Of a DNA stretch of 64,000 nucleotides, positions 1 through 8,621 are shown piece by piece. Each line of letters begins with the position of its first letter. Position 1 is the stretch's first letter. The notes beneath the pieces were generated by a model. That model did no database searches. It was given only the letters and a program-made list of their open reading frames with translations, and was not told the DNA's origin. The stretch lies in assembly GCA_020637895.1 (NCBI GenBank), contig JACKJP010000004.1, positions 124,001-188,000 of the forward strand, read 5' to 3'. The translations under genes were made by a program, and so were the position numbers. Source of the DNA: Rhodobiaceae bacterium (GTDB lineage: Bacteria > Pseudomonadota > Alphaproteobacteria > Rhizobiales > Tepidamorphaceae).

Positions 1-651
1 AGCGTGTTTCACGACATCCGGCACCAGCACCATCGTCGAGATCTCTCCGGTATGGCCGCCGGCTTCAGAGCCCTGTGCGATGAGAAAATCCGTACCGACA
101 TCGAGATGGCGCAGCGCATGCTTTCCCTTGCCGCACTGGCCGCCAACGATGATGTCGCGGCGATGGAATTCCTCCACCAGTTCCTTTGGCATCGGTCCGA
201 GCGCGCCGACAAACAGACGGATCTGCGGGTGTCTGAGGGCAACTTCAATCAAACGCCTCGCACCAGCGGGCGTGACGTTCTTGTCGCGCGCCGTGAGGCG
301 CTTGCGGAGCTCCTCCTGAATATCGTCCGGCAGGCGCGGAATTCCCGCTTCATCGAGCACACGGTCGGAGAATTCCATGTACTTCTTCGGTATCAGGTCG
401 AGAAGCGGTGTCGTCGATTCCTCCGCTTCCTTGTCGTAGGTGCCGGGTATCAGCATGTCTACGCCGTAGGCCCGTCCTTCGACATGCTCATCGATCCAGC
501 GCAGTTCCTGCTCAAGCTGTTCAGGCGAAAAGGAAACGGCGCCCAGCACGCCAAAGCCTCCGGCCTTGGTCACTTCCACCACGACGTCGCGGCAATGGGA
601 AAAGGCGAATATCGGCGCTGCGAGGCCCAGTTCTTTGACGGGATCGATCAC
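1..651 (-). CDS. Nitronate monooxygenase-like flavoprotein, N-terminal part (runs off left edge)
   Basis: The minus strand reads from a GTG at 651 without a stop to the window edge; 217 codons are visible and the C-terminus is missing. An AAGGAAG Shine-Dalgarno lies about 6 bases before the GTG. The protein has the N-terminal (beta/alpha)8 layout of the 2-nitropropane dioxygenase/nitronate monooxygenase family: an opening PIFAFSHCRDVVVEVTKAGG, the segment WIDEHVEGRAYGVD, and the FMN-binding run IAQGSEAGGHTGEIST near the edge. It is clearly paralogous to the gene at 19296-20426 (same FAFSHCRD, AQGxEAGGHTGEIST). The family oxidises nitronates with FMN and O2, but members inside CoA-catabolism clusters often have unproven roles, so true nitronate activity is uncertain. 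It follows the TRAP binding-protein gene by 82 bp on the same strand and probably ends that operon. Confidence 0.85.
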   Translation of the reverse strand, partial: MIDPVKELGLAAPIFAFSHCRDVVVEVTKAGGFGVLGAVSFSPEQLEQELRWIDEHVEGRAYGVDMLIPGTYDKEAEESTTPLLDLIPKKYMEFSDRVLDEAGIPRLPDDIQEELRKRLTARDKNVTPAGARRLIEVALRHPQIRLFVGALGPMPKELVEEFHRRDIIVGGQCGKGKHALRHLDVGTDFLIAQGSEAGGHTGEISTMVLVPDVVKHA

Positions 652-733
652 GGCTTGCTTCCTTGTAGAGGGTTTCCTGTATCGGACGGTAGACGAACGC
701 GGCGCGCCTGACACGCGCCGCGTTCATTGCCGG

Positions 734-1792
734 TCACTGCTTTGTGTCGTTGGCGGCCTTCAGGATCGTATCGAGGAGGTCCTGCCCCGGCAGACCCTGG
801 GCATCGCGCGCCTTCACCCACGCTTCCCAAATCGGCTTTGCCGCCTTGTCCTGGAACGCCTTGAGCGTTTCTTCGTCGAAAGTGACCGCTTCGACGCCGT
901 CCTTTTCGAGAACCGGGACATTCTTGGCATCGTCGGCCTTGTACTGGTCGATCATGGCCTGGTAGGCGCCGTCCTTGCCGTCCTGCAACAGCTTCTTGTA
1001 CTGATCGGGAAGGCCCTCGTATTCGCCCTTGTTCGCGATCATCAGGCAGACGCCCGTACCGGGGTGGAAATTCGTCGTGTACCAGTCGGACAGCTCATTG
1101 ATCCGGTACGCGAAGAAAGTGCTGCTGAAGGGATAGACGACGGCATCCATGACACCGCGTTCCATGGACTGGTAGAGCTCCGGCGGGGTTACGGAAGAGA
1201 CCGACGCGCCGAGCAGCTTCATGGCCTCGGCCACCTGCCCGGTGGAGTTCATCCGCATGCCCTCGAAGTCGTTGAGTTTCTTGGGCGCCTCGCCACGACC
1301 CATGGCGGCATAATTGGGAAGAACCGCCGCAAACAGCGGCACGGCGTTCCACTTCTCGAGTTCCGCCACAACGGCCGGATGCTTCAGGTAGGTCTCGAAG
1401 ACTTGCTTGCGCTGGTCGATGGAGTCGACCGGGAGGAACGGCAGTTCCAGCCCCGAAAGGGCCGGTAGTTTGCCGGTGGCGAACGAGGTGCAGATAAGCG
1501 CCGAGGCAAACGCATCGGCCTCGACGCCTTCGAGATTTTCGGTCGGACCGGCAAGCCCGCCATAGCGGATGTCGATCTTGAAGTTGCCGTCGGTCTTCTC
1601 GCCGACATACTCGGCCATTTTTTCTATGCCCTCGGACAGCGCCCGGCGCTTGCCCCAGAGCGAAACCTGCCAGGTAACCTTGGGTCCATCGACTTCGGCA
1701 GCCGGGCTGTCGAGCCTGCCGTGCCTGAAATGCTGGGCCGACGACAAGGCCCGCACCGATTGCTGCTGCCACGACGAAATTCGTAATTTCAT
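734..1792 (-). CDS. TRAP transporter substrate-binding protein DctP (signal peptide out of frame)
   Basis: A periplasmic solute-binding protein of the DctP/TAXI-type TRAP family, about 350 aa, which would capture an organic acid for the DctQM membrane pair encoded upstream. The mature part is typical (EVDGPKVTWQVSLWG start, central GEAPKKLNDFEGMRM, C-terminal PIWEAWVKARDAQGLPGQD). It is a relative of the binding protein at 62235-63263, which shares the VDGPxVxW start and the (V)PGxD(I/L)L end. The ATG at 1792 has a GGAGG 10 bases upstream. Oddity: the first 35 codons encode no hydrophobic stretch, while another reading frame over the same bases encodes FVVAAAIGAGLVVGPAFQA, a perfect signal-peptide core. 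Two compensating one-base shifts, near 1780 and 1700, would restore an exported protein. Confidence 0.85.
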   Translation of the reverse strand: MKLRISSWQQQSVRALSSAQHFRHGRLDSPAAEVDGPKVTWQVSLWGKRRALSEGIEKMAEYVGEKTDGNFKIDIRYGGLAGPTENLEGVEADAFASALICTSFATGKLPALSGLELPFLPVDSIDQRKQVFETYLKHPAVVAELEKWNAVPLFAAVLPNYAAMGRGEAPKKLNDFEGMRMNSTGQVAEAMKLLGASVSSVTPPELYQSMERGVMDAVVYPFSSTFFAYRINELSDWYTTNFHPGTGVCLMIANKGEYEGLPDQYKKLLQDGKDGAYQAMIDQYKADDAKNVPVLEKDGVEAVTFDEETLKAFQDKAAKPIWEAWVKARDAQGLPGQDLLDTILKAANDTKQ

Positions 1793-1856
1793 TGCTTTCA
1801 TTCCTCCACTGCATGACGCGCCGCCGCGATCCTACGCGGCGCTGTTTTTCCAAGCG

Positions 1857-3157
1857 CTAACGGCCGACCGAATTCGGGATGAAAAGTACGAGATCCGGGA
1901 AAGCCAGGATGATCGCCAGAATGACGATTTCACCGATCAGGAACGGCATGATCCCGCGAAATACCTCGGACAGGGGAATGTCCTGGCGAACGCTGTTGAC
2001 CACATAACAGTTGAGACCTATCGGCGGCGTGATAAGGCCGATCTCGATAAGCTTCACAACCAGAATGCCGAACCATATCGGGTTGTACCCGAGCGCCGTA
2101 ACGACCGGATAGATGATCGGCAGGGTCAGGATGATGATACCCAGACCATCGAGCACCATGCCGAGAAGAAGATAGAGCACCACGATCGCCAGAATGATGT
2201 AGATGGGCGGCGCGTCGATGCCGACCACCGCATCGGTGATCTCCGTGGTGACGCCGGTAAAGGCGAGGAACCGGACAAAGATGTGGATTGACCAGATGAT
2301 CGTGAAGATCATCGCGGTCGTCTTGATCGTGTCGATCAGACCGTCCTTGAACTCGCCGACGCTCATCCCCGCCGCGATCGCCATGATGAGCACCACCGCG
2401 ACTGCAACCGCCGCGGATTCGGTCGGCGTCGTCCAACCGAAATAGACGCCCGCCACGATGACGCCGACCACCACGAAAATGCCCCAGACGCCGCGCAGCG
2501 AAGCGACTTTCTTGCGAAACGAGACCTTTGGAAGGGGCGGTGTCCAGTCCGGATAGCGCCAGGAAACAACGGCAATCGAGATCGCATAGACGATGAGGGA
2601 GATGATGCCCGGCACGATCCCGGCGAGCAGCAGCTGTCCGATCGATTCCTCGACCAGTATCCCGTAGATCACGAGCAGCGCGCTCGGAGGGATGAGCGCT
2701 GCGAGCGTCCCGCCGACAGCTACGACACCGGCGGCAAGCGCGCGGTTATATCCGGCCTTTTCCATCTCCGGTATCGCAAGCTTGGTGAAGATTGCCGTAG
2801 ACGCCGTACTGGATCCGGAAACGGCCGCAAATCCGGCGCTGGCAAAGAGCGTCGCGGTCGCCAGTCCGCCCGGAACGCGACCCAGCCAGTTCTTCGCCGC
2901 AGCGAAGGCTCCGGTTGTGATGCCGGCATGAAAGGAAAGGATGCCGATGGCGATGAACAGCGGCACGACGGAGAAGCTGTAGGAAGCCGCGACGTGATAG
3001 GGAATGCCGCCGACAAGGGCCGCGACCGCCGTGATATCACGCATGGCGAGCAGCCCGACAAGACCGACGATACCGGTCGAGAAGGCAATCGGCACACCCG
3101 CCGCAATCAGGACGAACATCGCGGCCAGCCTGAGACCGCCCAGCAGGAAGGATCCAT
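1857..3157 (-). CDS. TRAP transporter large permease DctM (apparent frameshift just after start)
   Basis: Large membrane subunit of a TRAP transporter, about 430 aa with roughly 12-13 hydrophobic segments (for example MFVLIAAGVPIAF, VGGTLAALIPPSALLVIYG, TPPIGLNCYVVNSV). The GGTLAALIPPS and LITPPIGLN motifs are family hallmarks. The expected ATG at 3157 overlaps the stop of the dctQ frame in the usual TGATG coupling, but the ATG frame runs MDPSCWAV, whereas the conserved DctM frame reads through codons starting at 3158, 3155 and so on (SFLLGGLRLAAM). One base seems to be missing near 3150. Without it the frame opens only from a TTG at 3248 with an un-DctM-like arginine-rich leader. It precedes dctP by 64 bp. 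Confidence 0.8.
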
Positions 3158-3730
3158 CACGCCTCCTCCGCCGTGTAGTCGAACGAACGGGGCAGCCCTT
3201 CCGGAACCGGCCTCTCCGGATCGGCGAGCATCGCGGACGCGAGAACAATCTGAATAAGCAGACGAAGGGCGAGGATCAGCAGGGCGACAGGCACGACCAG
3301 ACTGGGGATCCACAGCGCAAAGCCGGCCGTCGGCGCGGTGCCGCCCAGATGCCAAAGCTTGTAGGTCTGGATGACGCTCGCATAGACGATGAACGCAATG
3401 AAGATCAGACCGACTGAAATAGCTCAGCAGTTCGCCGGCCCAGCGCATCCTTCCGCTTGTCTTGTCCAGGAACAGGCTCATGCGGACGTTGCCGCCCTGC
3501 GCCTGACAGTACGCAACGCCCAGCAATGCGACCGGCACCATCAGCTGCTCGACGAAATCGACCTGACCGAAAATGGGCGCGTTGAGCAGCTTGCGCAGGA
3601 GCACTTCTCGCAAGACCGAGCGCAACGATCAGCAATATGCAGATGCCGCCGACAAGAGCGAGGCGCGCTCTCAGCCTGATCAGCCCGCCGCTCAAACGCG
3701 ACCAGCGGGATTGCCCGACCCGACCTCCAC
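3157..3730 (-). pseudogene. TRAP transporter small permease DctQ, broken by at least two frameshifts
   Basis: The four-helix small subunit of the first TRAP system is spread over three reading frames. A GTG at 3730 follows GGAGG and gives MEVGSGNPAGRV. A second frame gives ARLALVGGICILLIVALG. The next frame gives EVLLRKLLNAPIFGQ through SLFLDKTSGRMRWAGELLSYF. A last frame gives VGLIFIAFIVYASVIQTYK through the end DYTAEEA and a TGA at 3157-3159. All pieces are conserved DctQ sequence in correct order with no lost segment, so either the gene decayed very recently or the assembly has single-base errors near 3690, 3610 and 3420. Its stop overlaps the dctM start. Confidence 0.75.
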
Positions 3731-3793
3731 CAATTTCCTCCCGATTTGCGAATTGTCGAAAATTTTTTCTTTTTGTTTCTAATGAAGTATTGG

Positions 3794-3805
3794 TTGACAT
3801 GTCAA
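3794..3805. promoter_or_regulatory. 12-bp perfect palindrome TTGACATGTCAA, candidate operator/-35
   Basis: TTGACATGTCAA is a perfect palindrome in the short gap between the esterase gene and the TRAP operon, nested inside a wider GTATTG...CAATAC inverted repeat (3788-3809). On the minus strand it offers a TTGACA -35 box about 17 bases before TTAGAA, so a repressor bound here would occlude the promoter of the leftward TRAP operon. A near-identical element, TTGACACGTCAA, lies at 9460-9471 before the leftward hydratase operon. Confidence 0.5.
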
Positions 3806-3858
3806 TACTCAAATCCCGCCTCCCCCTTGGGGCTAGGATCGATGGAGAACCCTCGCGC

Positions 3859-4779
3859 TCAGATCACGCGCTTGATCGCTTCATACACATCGCGATTGGC
3901 CTCGGCGGCCGGCTCGGCAAGCGTGCGGAGGGCCAGAAATCCATGGATCATCCCGGGATACCGCTTGATGTCCGCGACAATGCCTGCACGCCTCAACTGC
4001 TCGCCATAGGCCTCCCCTTCATCGCGGAGCGGATCGAATTCTCCTGTCAGGATGAAGGCCGGTGCCAGACCATTACGGCAGGTTGCCTTCGCAGGCGCTG
4101 CCCGTGGGTCGACCCGGTTCTCGTGTGCGGGGACGTACTGGTCCCAGAAATAGGCCATGCTCTCTTTCGTCAGGTAGAGCCCCTCGGCGAAGTCCGTGTA
4201 GGAGCCATTCTCCAGATCCGCGTCGATGACCGGATAGATCAGCACCTGAAGGGCAACGTCGATGCCCTCGTCCAGCAGCGCATGGGCGGTGGCCGCGGCA
4301 AGATTGCCGCCGGCGCTGTCGCCGCAAAGGATCAGGGGCAGCTTCGCTTCGCCGCGCTCCTCGCGCAGCGCGACCGTCCAGAGCGCCGATGCCAGCGCAT
4401 CGTCCGCTGCCGCCGGGAAAGGGTTTTCAGGCGCCAGGCGATAATCGACTGAAACGGCAATGCAGTTCGTTTCAGCACACATTGCCCGGACGAAATTGTC
4501 GTAAGAAGCGACCGAACCGATCACCCATCCGCCGCCATGATAGAAAACGATGTAGCCCTTGGGCTTTTCGGATGGGTAATAGACCCGCACCGGTATCTCG
4601 ACGCCGGCGGAAGTCACGGTCCGGTCGTCCACCCGGTGCATCTGCGGACCTTCGCCAAAGAGCGTATCCATCATCGTCTTGATCTGCCGCGCTTCGGCCG
4701 GGGGAAGATCGGCAAGCCCCGGGCGATTGGCCGCAGCCATCTGATCGAGAATGTCGCGAACGACTGGATGCACCTTCAT
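3859..4779 (-). CDS. Alpha/beta hydrolase, HSL (hormone-sensitive lipase) family esterase
   Basis: A 306-aa carboxylesterase of the bacterial HSL family (alpha/beta-hydrolase fold 3). It has the oxyanion-hole motif HGGGW, the nucleophile elbow GDSAGG, the acid in EFDPLRDEG and the histidine in IHGFL near the C-terminus, so the full catalytic triad is present. The ATG at 4779 (MKVHPVV) is preferred because GGGGGAG lies 6 bases upstream; an upstream extension would overlap the monooxygenase gene. It sits 43 bp downstream of a Baeyer-Villiger monooxygenase on the same strand. In known BVMO operons such an esterase opens the ester or lactone the monooxygenase makes, and that is the likely job here (inference). 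Confidence 0.9.
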   Translation of the reverse strand: MKVHPVVRDILDQMAAANRPGLADLPPAEARQIKTMMDTLFGEGPQMHRVDDRTVTSAGVEIPVRVYYPSEKPKGYIVFYHGGGWVIGSVASYDNFVRAMCAETNCIAVSVDYRLAPENPFPAAADDALASALWTVALREERGEAKLPLILCGDSAGGNLAAATAHALLDEGIDVALQVLIYPVIDADLENGSYTDFAEGLYLTKESMAYFWDQYVPAHENRVDPRAAPAKATCRNGLAPAFILTGEFDPLRDEGEAYGEQLRRAGIVADIKRYPGMIHGFLALRTLAEPAAEANRDVYEAIKRVI

Positions 4780-4822
4780 CTGTTTCTCCCCCAATAGCGG
4801 CCGGCCGTCTGGCGCGCTGACC

Positions 4823-6298
4823 TCAGGCCGTTGCCAGCCTGCCCTGCTTCGCCGAGTGCTCGTAAAGATCGAAATCATCGACCGCGACGGCCTTCTCGTA
4901 GGCTTCCATGTTGTGCGGCCACTGCGTAACGATCCGGCCCGAGGCCGCGCGGTAGTATTTGCTGCCTTCCGCCTGCCATGGCTCGACGGCCCGGATTTCC
5001 GCCTGGAGCTTTTCGTTGTAGGCGTCCATGACGCTCTTGCGGATATCGACCCAGCTCAACCCGGCGTCCAGCATCTGACGCAGCCTGGCGATGATGTAGT
5101 CGCTCTGGTACTCCAGCATCGTCATGATGGACCCGTTGTTGGTATTGGGCCCGTAGAGCATGAAGAGGTTCGGAAATCCCGACGTGGCGATCCCGAGATA
5201 AGCCTGCGGACCTTCCGACCACGCATCATGGATCGACAGCCCGTCACGCCCGTAAACGTCAATGACGGACAGAAACTTGTTCGCCTTGTAACCGGTCGCG
5301 AGGATCAGCGTATCAACGTCCTCGACCGTTTCGGTCGCCGTCGATACCGAGCGTTCCCCAACGCGGGTCACCGCGCCTGTGATCAGCCGGACATGCGGCA
5401 GATTGAATGTCGGATAGTAGTCGTTGGAATAGAGCGGACGTTGTGAACCCAGCGGTACATTCGGTCGCAGCTTTTCGCGCGTATGCGCATCGGTAACGAC
5501 AGACTGCGCCCGCAGAGACTGACGCTCCATATCCGCGATGATCGGCTTGTTATCGAAGGCAATTCGGATTTCCATCTGGTAGCGCTGCTCGGCGCGCGCA
5601 TCGTGGGCGATCTGCGGGTTGCGCCGGAACTGCTCCAGATCTTCTTCGGTGTAGTCGGCGTCCTTTTTGGGCATGACCCAATTCGCCGTACGCTGAAAAA
5701 CCGTCAGACGCGCCGCCTGTCTGGCGACCTCAGGGATCAGCTGGACAGCGCTCGCGGCGCTACCGACGACCGCGACGTTCCGGCCGGAGAGGTCGCGCCC
5801 TTCAGGCCAGTGCGCGGTGTGAATGATCTCGCCCTGAAAGCTGTCCAGCCCGTCGATCCGAGGCCAGTTGACCTCATTGAACATACCCAGCGCGCTGATG
5901 AAGATTTCTGCTTCGTGAACGTTCCCTGCACGGTCGGTCAGGCGCCAGACGGCACTATCCTCGATCCATCTGGCAGAAATGATGTCAGTGTCGAAACGGA
6001 CATATTTGTCGATGCCGTATTTGCGCGCGCAATCCTGAACGTAGCGCTTGATCTCGGGCTGCATCGCATAGGTCTTGGTCCAGTCGACTTTCATCTCGAA
6101 ACTGAACGAATAGAGAAATGACGGCACGTCGCAGGCGAGGCCCGGATAGCGGTTGTTGACCCATGTGCCGCCGATCTCGTTTCCCCGTTCCAGGATTGTC
6201 AGCTTGTCCTGGCCGGCATCCAGCAGCTTCTTGGCGATGCAAAGCCCGCCGGGGCCGGCGCCGAGAATGACGATCCGCGGTCGATTGGTTTCCGACAT
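4823..6298 (-). CDS. Baeyer-Villiger type FAD/NADPH monooxygenase
   Basis: A 491-aa flavoprotein monooxygenase. It begins with the FAD Rossmann motif GAGPGG (about residues 13-18), has the Baeyer-Villiger fingerprint FxGxxxHxxxW (FQGEIIHTAHW), a second NADPH-binding Rossmann (VAVVGSAASAVQLIPEVA; the usual third glycine is alanine), and LILATGYKAN near the middle. Length and order match the cyclohexanone/4-hydroxyacetophenone monooxygenase group. The enzyme would insert oxygen next to a ketone, giving an ester or lactone for the esterase downstream. The ATG at 6298 has GAGGGAGAAG upstream; it starts 20 bp after the acyl-CoA dehydrogenase stop, so co-transcription is likely. Substrate not readable from sequence. 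Confidence 0.9.
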   Translation of the reverse strand: MSETNRPRIVILGAGPGGLCIAKKLLDAGQDKLTILERGNEIGGTWVNNRYPGLACDVPSFLYSFSFEMKVDWTKTYAMQPEIKRYVQDCARKYGIDKYVRFDTDIISARWIEDSAVWRLTDRAGNVHEAEIFISALGMFNEVNWPRIDGLDSFQGEIIHTAHWPEGRDLSGRNVAVVGSAASAVQLIPEVARQAARLTVFQRTANWVMPKKDADYTEEDLEQFRRNPQIAHDARAEQRYQMEIRIAFDNKPIIADMERQSLRAQSVVTDAHTREKLRPNVPLGSQRPLYSNDYYPTFNLPHVRLITGAVTRVGERSVSTATETVEDVDTLILATGYKANKFLSVIDVYGRDGLSIHDAWSEGPQAYLGIATSGFPNLFMLYGPNTNNGSIMTMLEYQSDYIIARLRQMLDAGLSWVDIRKSVMDAYNEKLQAEIRAVEPWQAEGSKYYRAASGRIVTQWPHNMEAYEKAVAVDDFDLYEHSAKQGRLATA

Positions 6299-6318
6299 CC
6301 GCTTCTCCCTCGAACCTT

Positions 6319-8580
6319 TTAGCGCGGCAAACCCAGGCCACGCTGGGCAATGAGTGTTCTCTGAATCTCGTTCGTGCCACCACCGATCGTGAACAGGAGC
6401 GCGTCTCTCACCCCGAATTCAAGCTGACCTTCGACGAGCGCCCCTTCAGCATGCGCGCGCAGGCCGGCCCCCGGCCCGAGCATGGCAAGTCCCTCGATGC
6501 AGAGCCTTTCCATCAGTTCGCTCGAGTAGACCTTGACCATCGCGGCCTCGACCAGCGGAACCCGTCCGGCATCGACAGTCTGCGCGGACTGGATCGCGAG
6601 CAGGCGCGCAGCCTCCACTTCGGCAGCCAGCGAGGCAACCTTGCCGCGTATCTCATCGTCATCGGCAAGCCCGACCGACGGATCGGCAAGCTCGGCGACA
6701 AGCGTATCGAAATAGGCGTGCGCCCTGGCCGCGATAGCGCCAAGCGTCACCCGCTCGAAGGCGAGCGCCGCGGTGATGACCTTCCACCCGCCATTGACCT
6801 CGCCGACCAGCGCGCTGTCGGGGACGAATGCATCGTCGAAGAACATCGTATTGGACTCATGATCGTTGAGACCGATGAAGGGGTGGCGGACGATGCCGGG
6901 CCCATCGAGCGGAACCAGGAACATGCTGATACCGGCATGCCGGCTTTCAGGCGTACCGGTGCGCGCCGCCAGCCAGAGATACTGCGAAAATCCGGCATTC
7001 GACGTGAAGGTCTTCTGACCGTTGATCTTCCAGCCGCCTTCGACCTTCTCGGCGCGCGTGCGCAGCCCGGCGAGGTCCGATCCATTGGCCGGCTCGCTAT
7101 AGCCAAGCGCGATGCTGATATCGCCCCGTGCGATGCCGGGCACGATCGTCTCCTTCTGCTCCCTGCTGCCGAAGGCGATAAGCGCAGGCGCGATCATGTT
7201 GGCCGACGTATTGTGGAAGGTGACCGGCACATCCGCGCAGGTCACTTCTTCCTCGAACACCAGCTGTTCGATCGCCGAACGGCCCTGCCCGCCCCATTCG
7301 CTCGGCCAGGAAAGCGACAGCCAACCCTTCGCGCCCAGTTTCTGGCTAACCGCCTTGTTGGCGCGGATATGATTGAGCGGCCGCTTGTCCGATGGATCGC
7401 GGGGCTGCGCCGGAAGGTTTTCCGCTAGCCATTGCCGCACTTCCTGACGGAAGGCGTTCGGCACCTCGCCAAGATCGGGATCGGGGACGGGCCTGGGAAC
7501 TTCATTGCCGCCCCTGGGCCCGAAGATCCGGTTCGCCATGTCGGCCCGCGCGGCGTAAACACCGCCCGCGCGCAACATGTCGCTGTGCACCCGGCGGAAA
7601 TGGCGCGGCATCTCGTGTTCGTTCCAGAAGCTGATGCCGCCGAAGCCATGAAGGACTTCCATGCAGGCGGGCTGAAGATATTGGCCAGCGAGAACGGCCG
7701 CGGTCGCGGCAAGGCGAGACTTCACCATCGCATTCGCCGACTGCCGGCTGGCGAGGCTTATCGCGAGACGACAGGTTTCGGTCTGCAGGAAGATGTTCGA
7801 GATCTTGTGCTGGATTGCCTGAAACTGACCGATCTTCTGGCCGAACTGTTCGCGCTCGCCCGCATAGGCGACAAGGATGTCGAGACCGCGGCGAACGGCA
7901 CCGAGCGCCCTTGCCGCAAACAGGAAGCGCGCAAGAACCATGAGGTCATCGAGATCGACTAAGGGCATGAAGACCGCAACGACCGGCACGTTCTCGAACG
8001 TCAGGCGCGACAGATCCGGATGCGATAGCCCCGGCGTCACGACAGATGACACGCCGGAATGCGACGCTTCGATGATGGCAATCTCACCTGATGCCGGCAG
8101 TGGCAGGCAGATATGCGAGGCAATCTGAGCATGCTCAATGAAGGCCGCATGCCCGTTCACCACGCGAGCGGAGGCGGTGCCATCGACGACATATGTCGCG
8201 CCGGCCTTCCCCCGGCCTTCATTGCCGAGCGCCCAGGAAACGATCGCATTGCCATCCGCAAAGTCGCCTGACAGTGCTGACAGTTCCGGGCGAGAGCCCG
8301 CTGCCACGTTGAACAGAAAACTGTCGATGAGCGGCAGCGGACACGAGGCTCGTCCGGTTTCTTCGACGATAACGGATACCGGCGCGCATCCGCCCTCGTC
8401 GTCGTCGCCACGCAGCCCGCCCCAGCCCTGCCCGCAAGCCTGCTTCCAGACGCCCTTCAACGCGTCCGGATCGCCTGCTATCGAAACGGCCTTTTCCTGC
8501 GGGCACACGCGCGATAGCAGTCCGCGCGCCGCGTCCCGTATCTGTTCCATGTCCTCGTTGTCGCCGACGACGCAGACCAT
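6319..8580 (-). CDS. Double-length (fused tandem) acyl-CoA dehydrogenase
   Basis: A 753-aa protein made of two acyl-CoA dehydrogenase units. Residues about 1-350 form a divergent unit (ETGRASCPLPLIDSF, CMEVLHGFGGISFWNEHEMPRHFRR); residues about 370-753 form a canonical one (GYSEPANGSDLAGLRTRAEKVEGGWKINGQKTFTSNA, then GGGTNEIQRTLIAQRGLGLPR). This is the architecture of FadE34/ChsE3-type enzymes, where a fused chain mimics the alpha2beta2 heterotetramers acting on steroid side-chain CoA esters (established for mycobacteria). The first unit probably keeps the FAD site and the second the catalytic base, but I cannot assign residues safely. The ATG at 8580 follows GAGGAGG. It lies between hydratase and BVMO genes in one leftward operon. 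Confidence 0.88.
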   Translation of the reverse strand: MVCVVGDNEDMEQIRDAARGLLSRVCPQEKAVSIAGDPDALKGVWKQACGQGWGGLRGDDDEGGCAPVSVIVEETGRASCPLPLIDSFLFNVAAGSRPELSALSGDFADGNAIVSWALGNEGRGKAGATYVVDGTASARVVNGHAAFIEHAQIASHICLPLPASGEIAIIEASHSGVSSVVTPGLSHPDLSRLTFENVPVVAVFMPLVDLDDLMVLARFLFAARALGAVRRGLDILVAYAGEREQFGQKIGQFQAIQHKISNIFLQTETCRLAISLASRQSANAMVKSRLAATAAVLAGQYLQPACMEVLHGFGGISFWNEHEMPRHFRRVHSDMLRAGGVYAARADMANRIFGPRGGNEVPRPVPDPDLGEVPNAFRQEVRQWLAENLPAQPRDPSDKRPLNHIRANKAVSQKLGAKGWLSLSWPSEWGGQGRSAIEQLVFEEEVTCADVPVTFHNTSANMIAPALIAFGSREQKETIVPGIARGDISIALGYSEPANGSDLAGLRTRAEKVEGGWKINGQKTFTSNAGFSQYLWLAARTGTPESRHAGISMFLVPLDGPGIVRHPFIGLNDHESNTMFFDDAFVPDSALVGEVNGGWKVITAALAFERVTLGAIAARAHAYFDTLVAELADPSVGLADDDEIRGKVASLAAEVEAARLLAIQSAQTVDAGRVPLVEAAMVKVYSSELMERLCIEGLAMLGPGAGLRAHAEGALVEGQLEFGVRDALLFTIGGGTNEIQRTLIAQRGLGLPR

Positions 8581-8621
8581 GCTTCCTCCTCGCAATGTAC
8601 CGATACTTCCGCCGCCGATTG

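Noticed and set aside
566..1468. Long plus-strand open frame opposite the TRAP binding-protein gene
   Set aside because: It is a codon-bias shadow of the minus-strand dctP gene: it lacks a ribosome site and its sequence has no domain character. The same holds for other long antisense frames, such as 12490-13596, 22415-23767 and 43522-45228.
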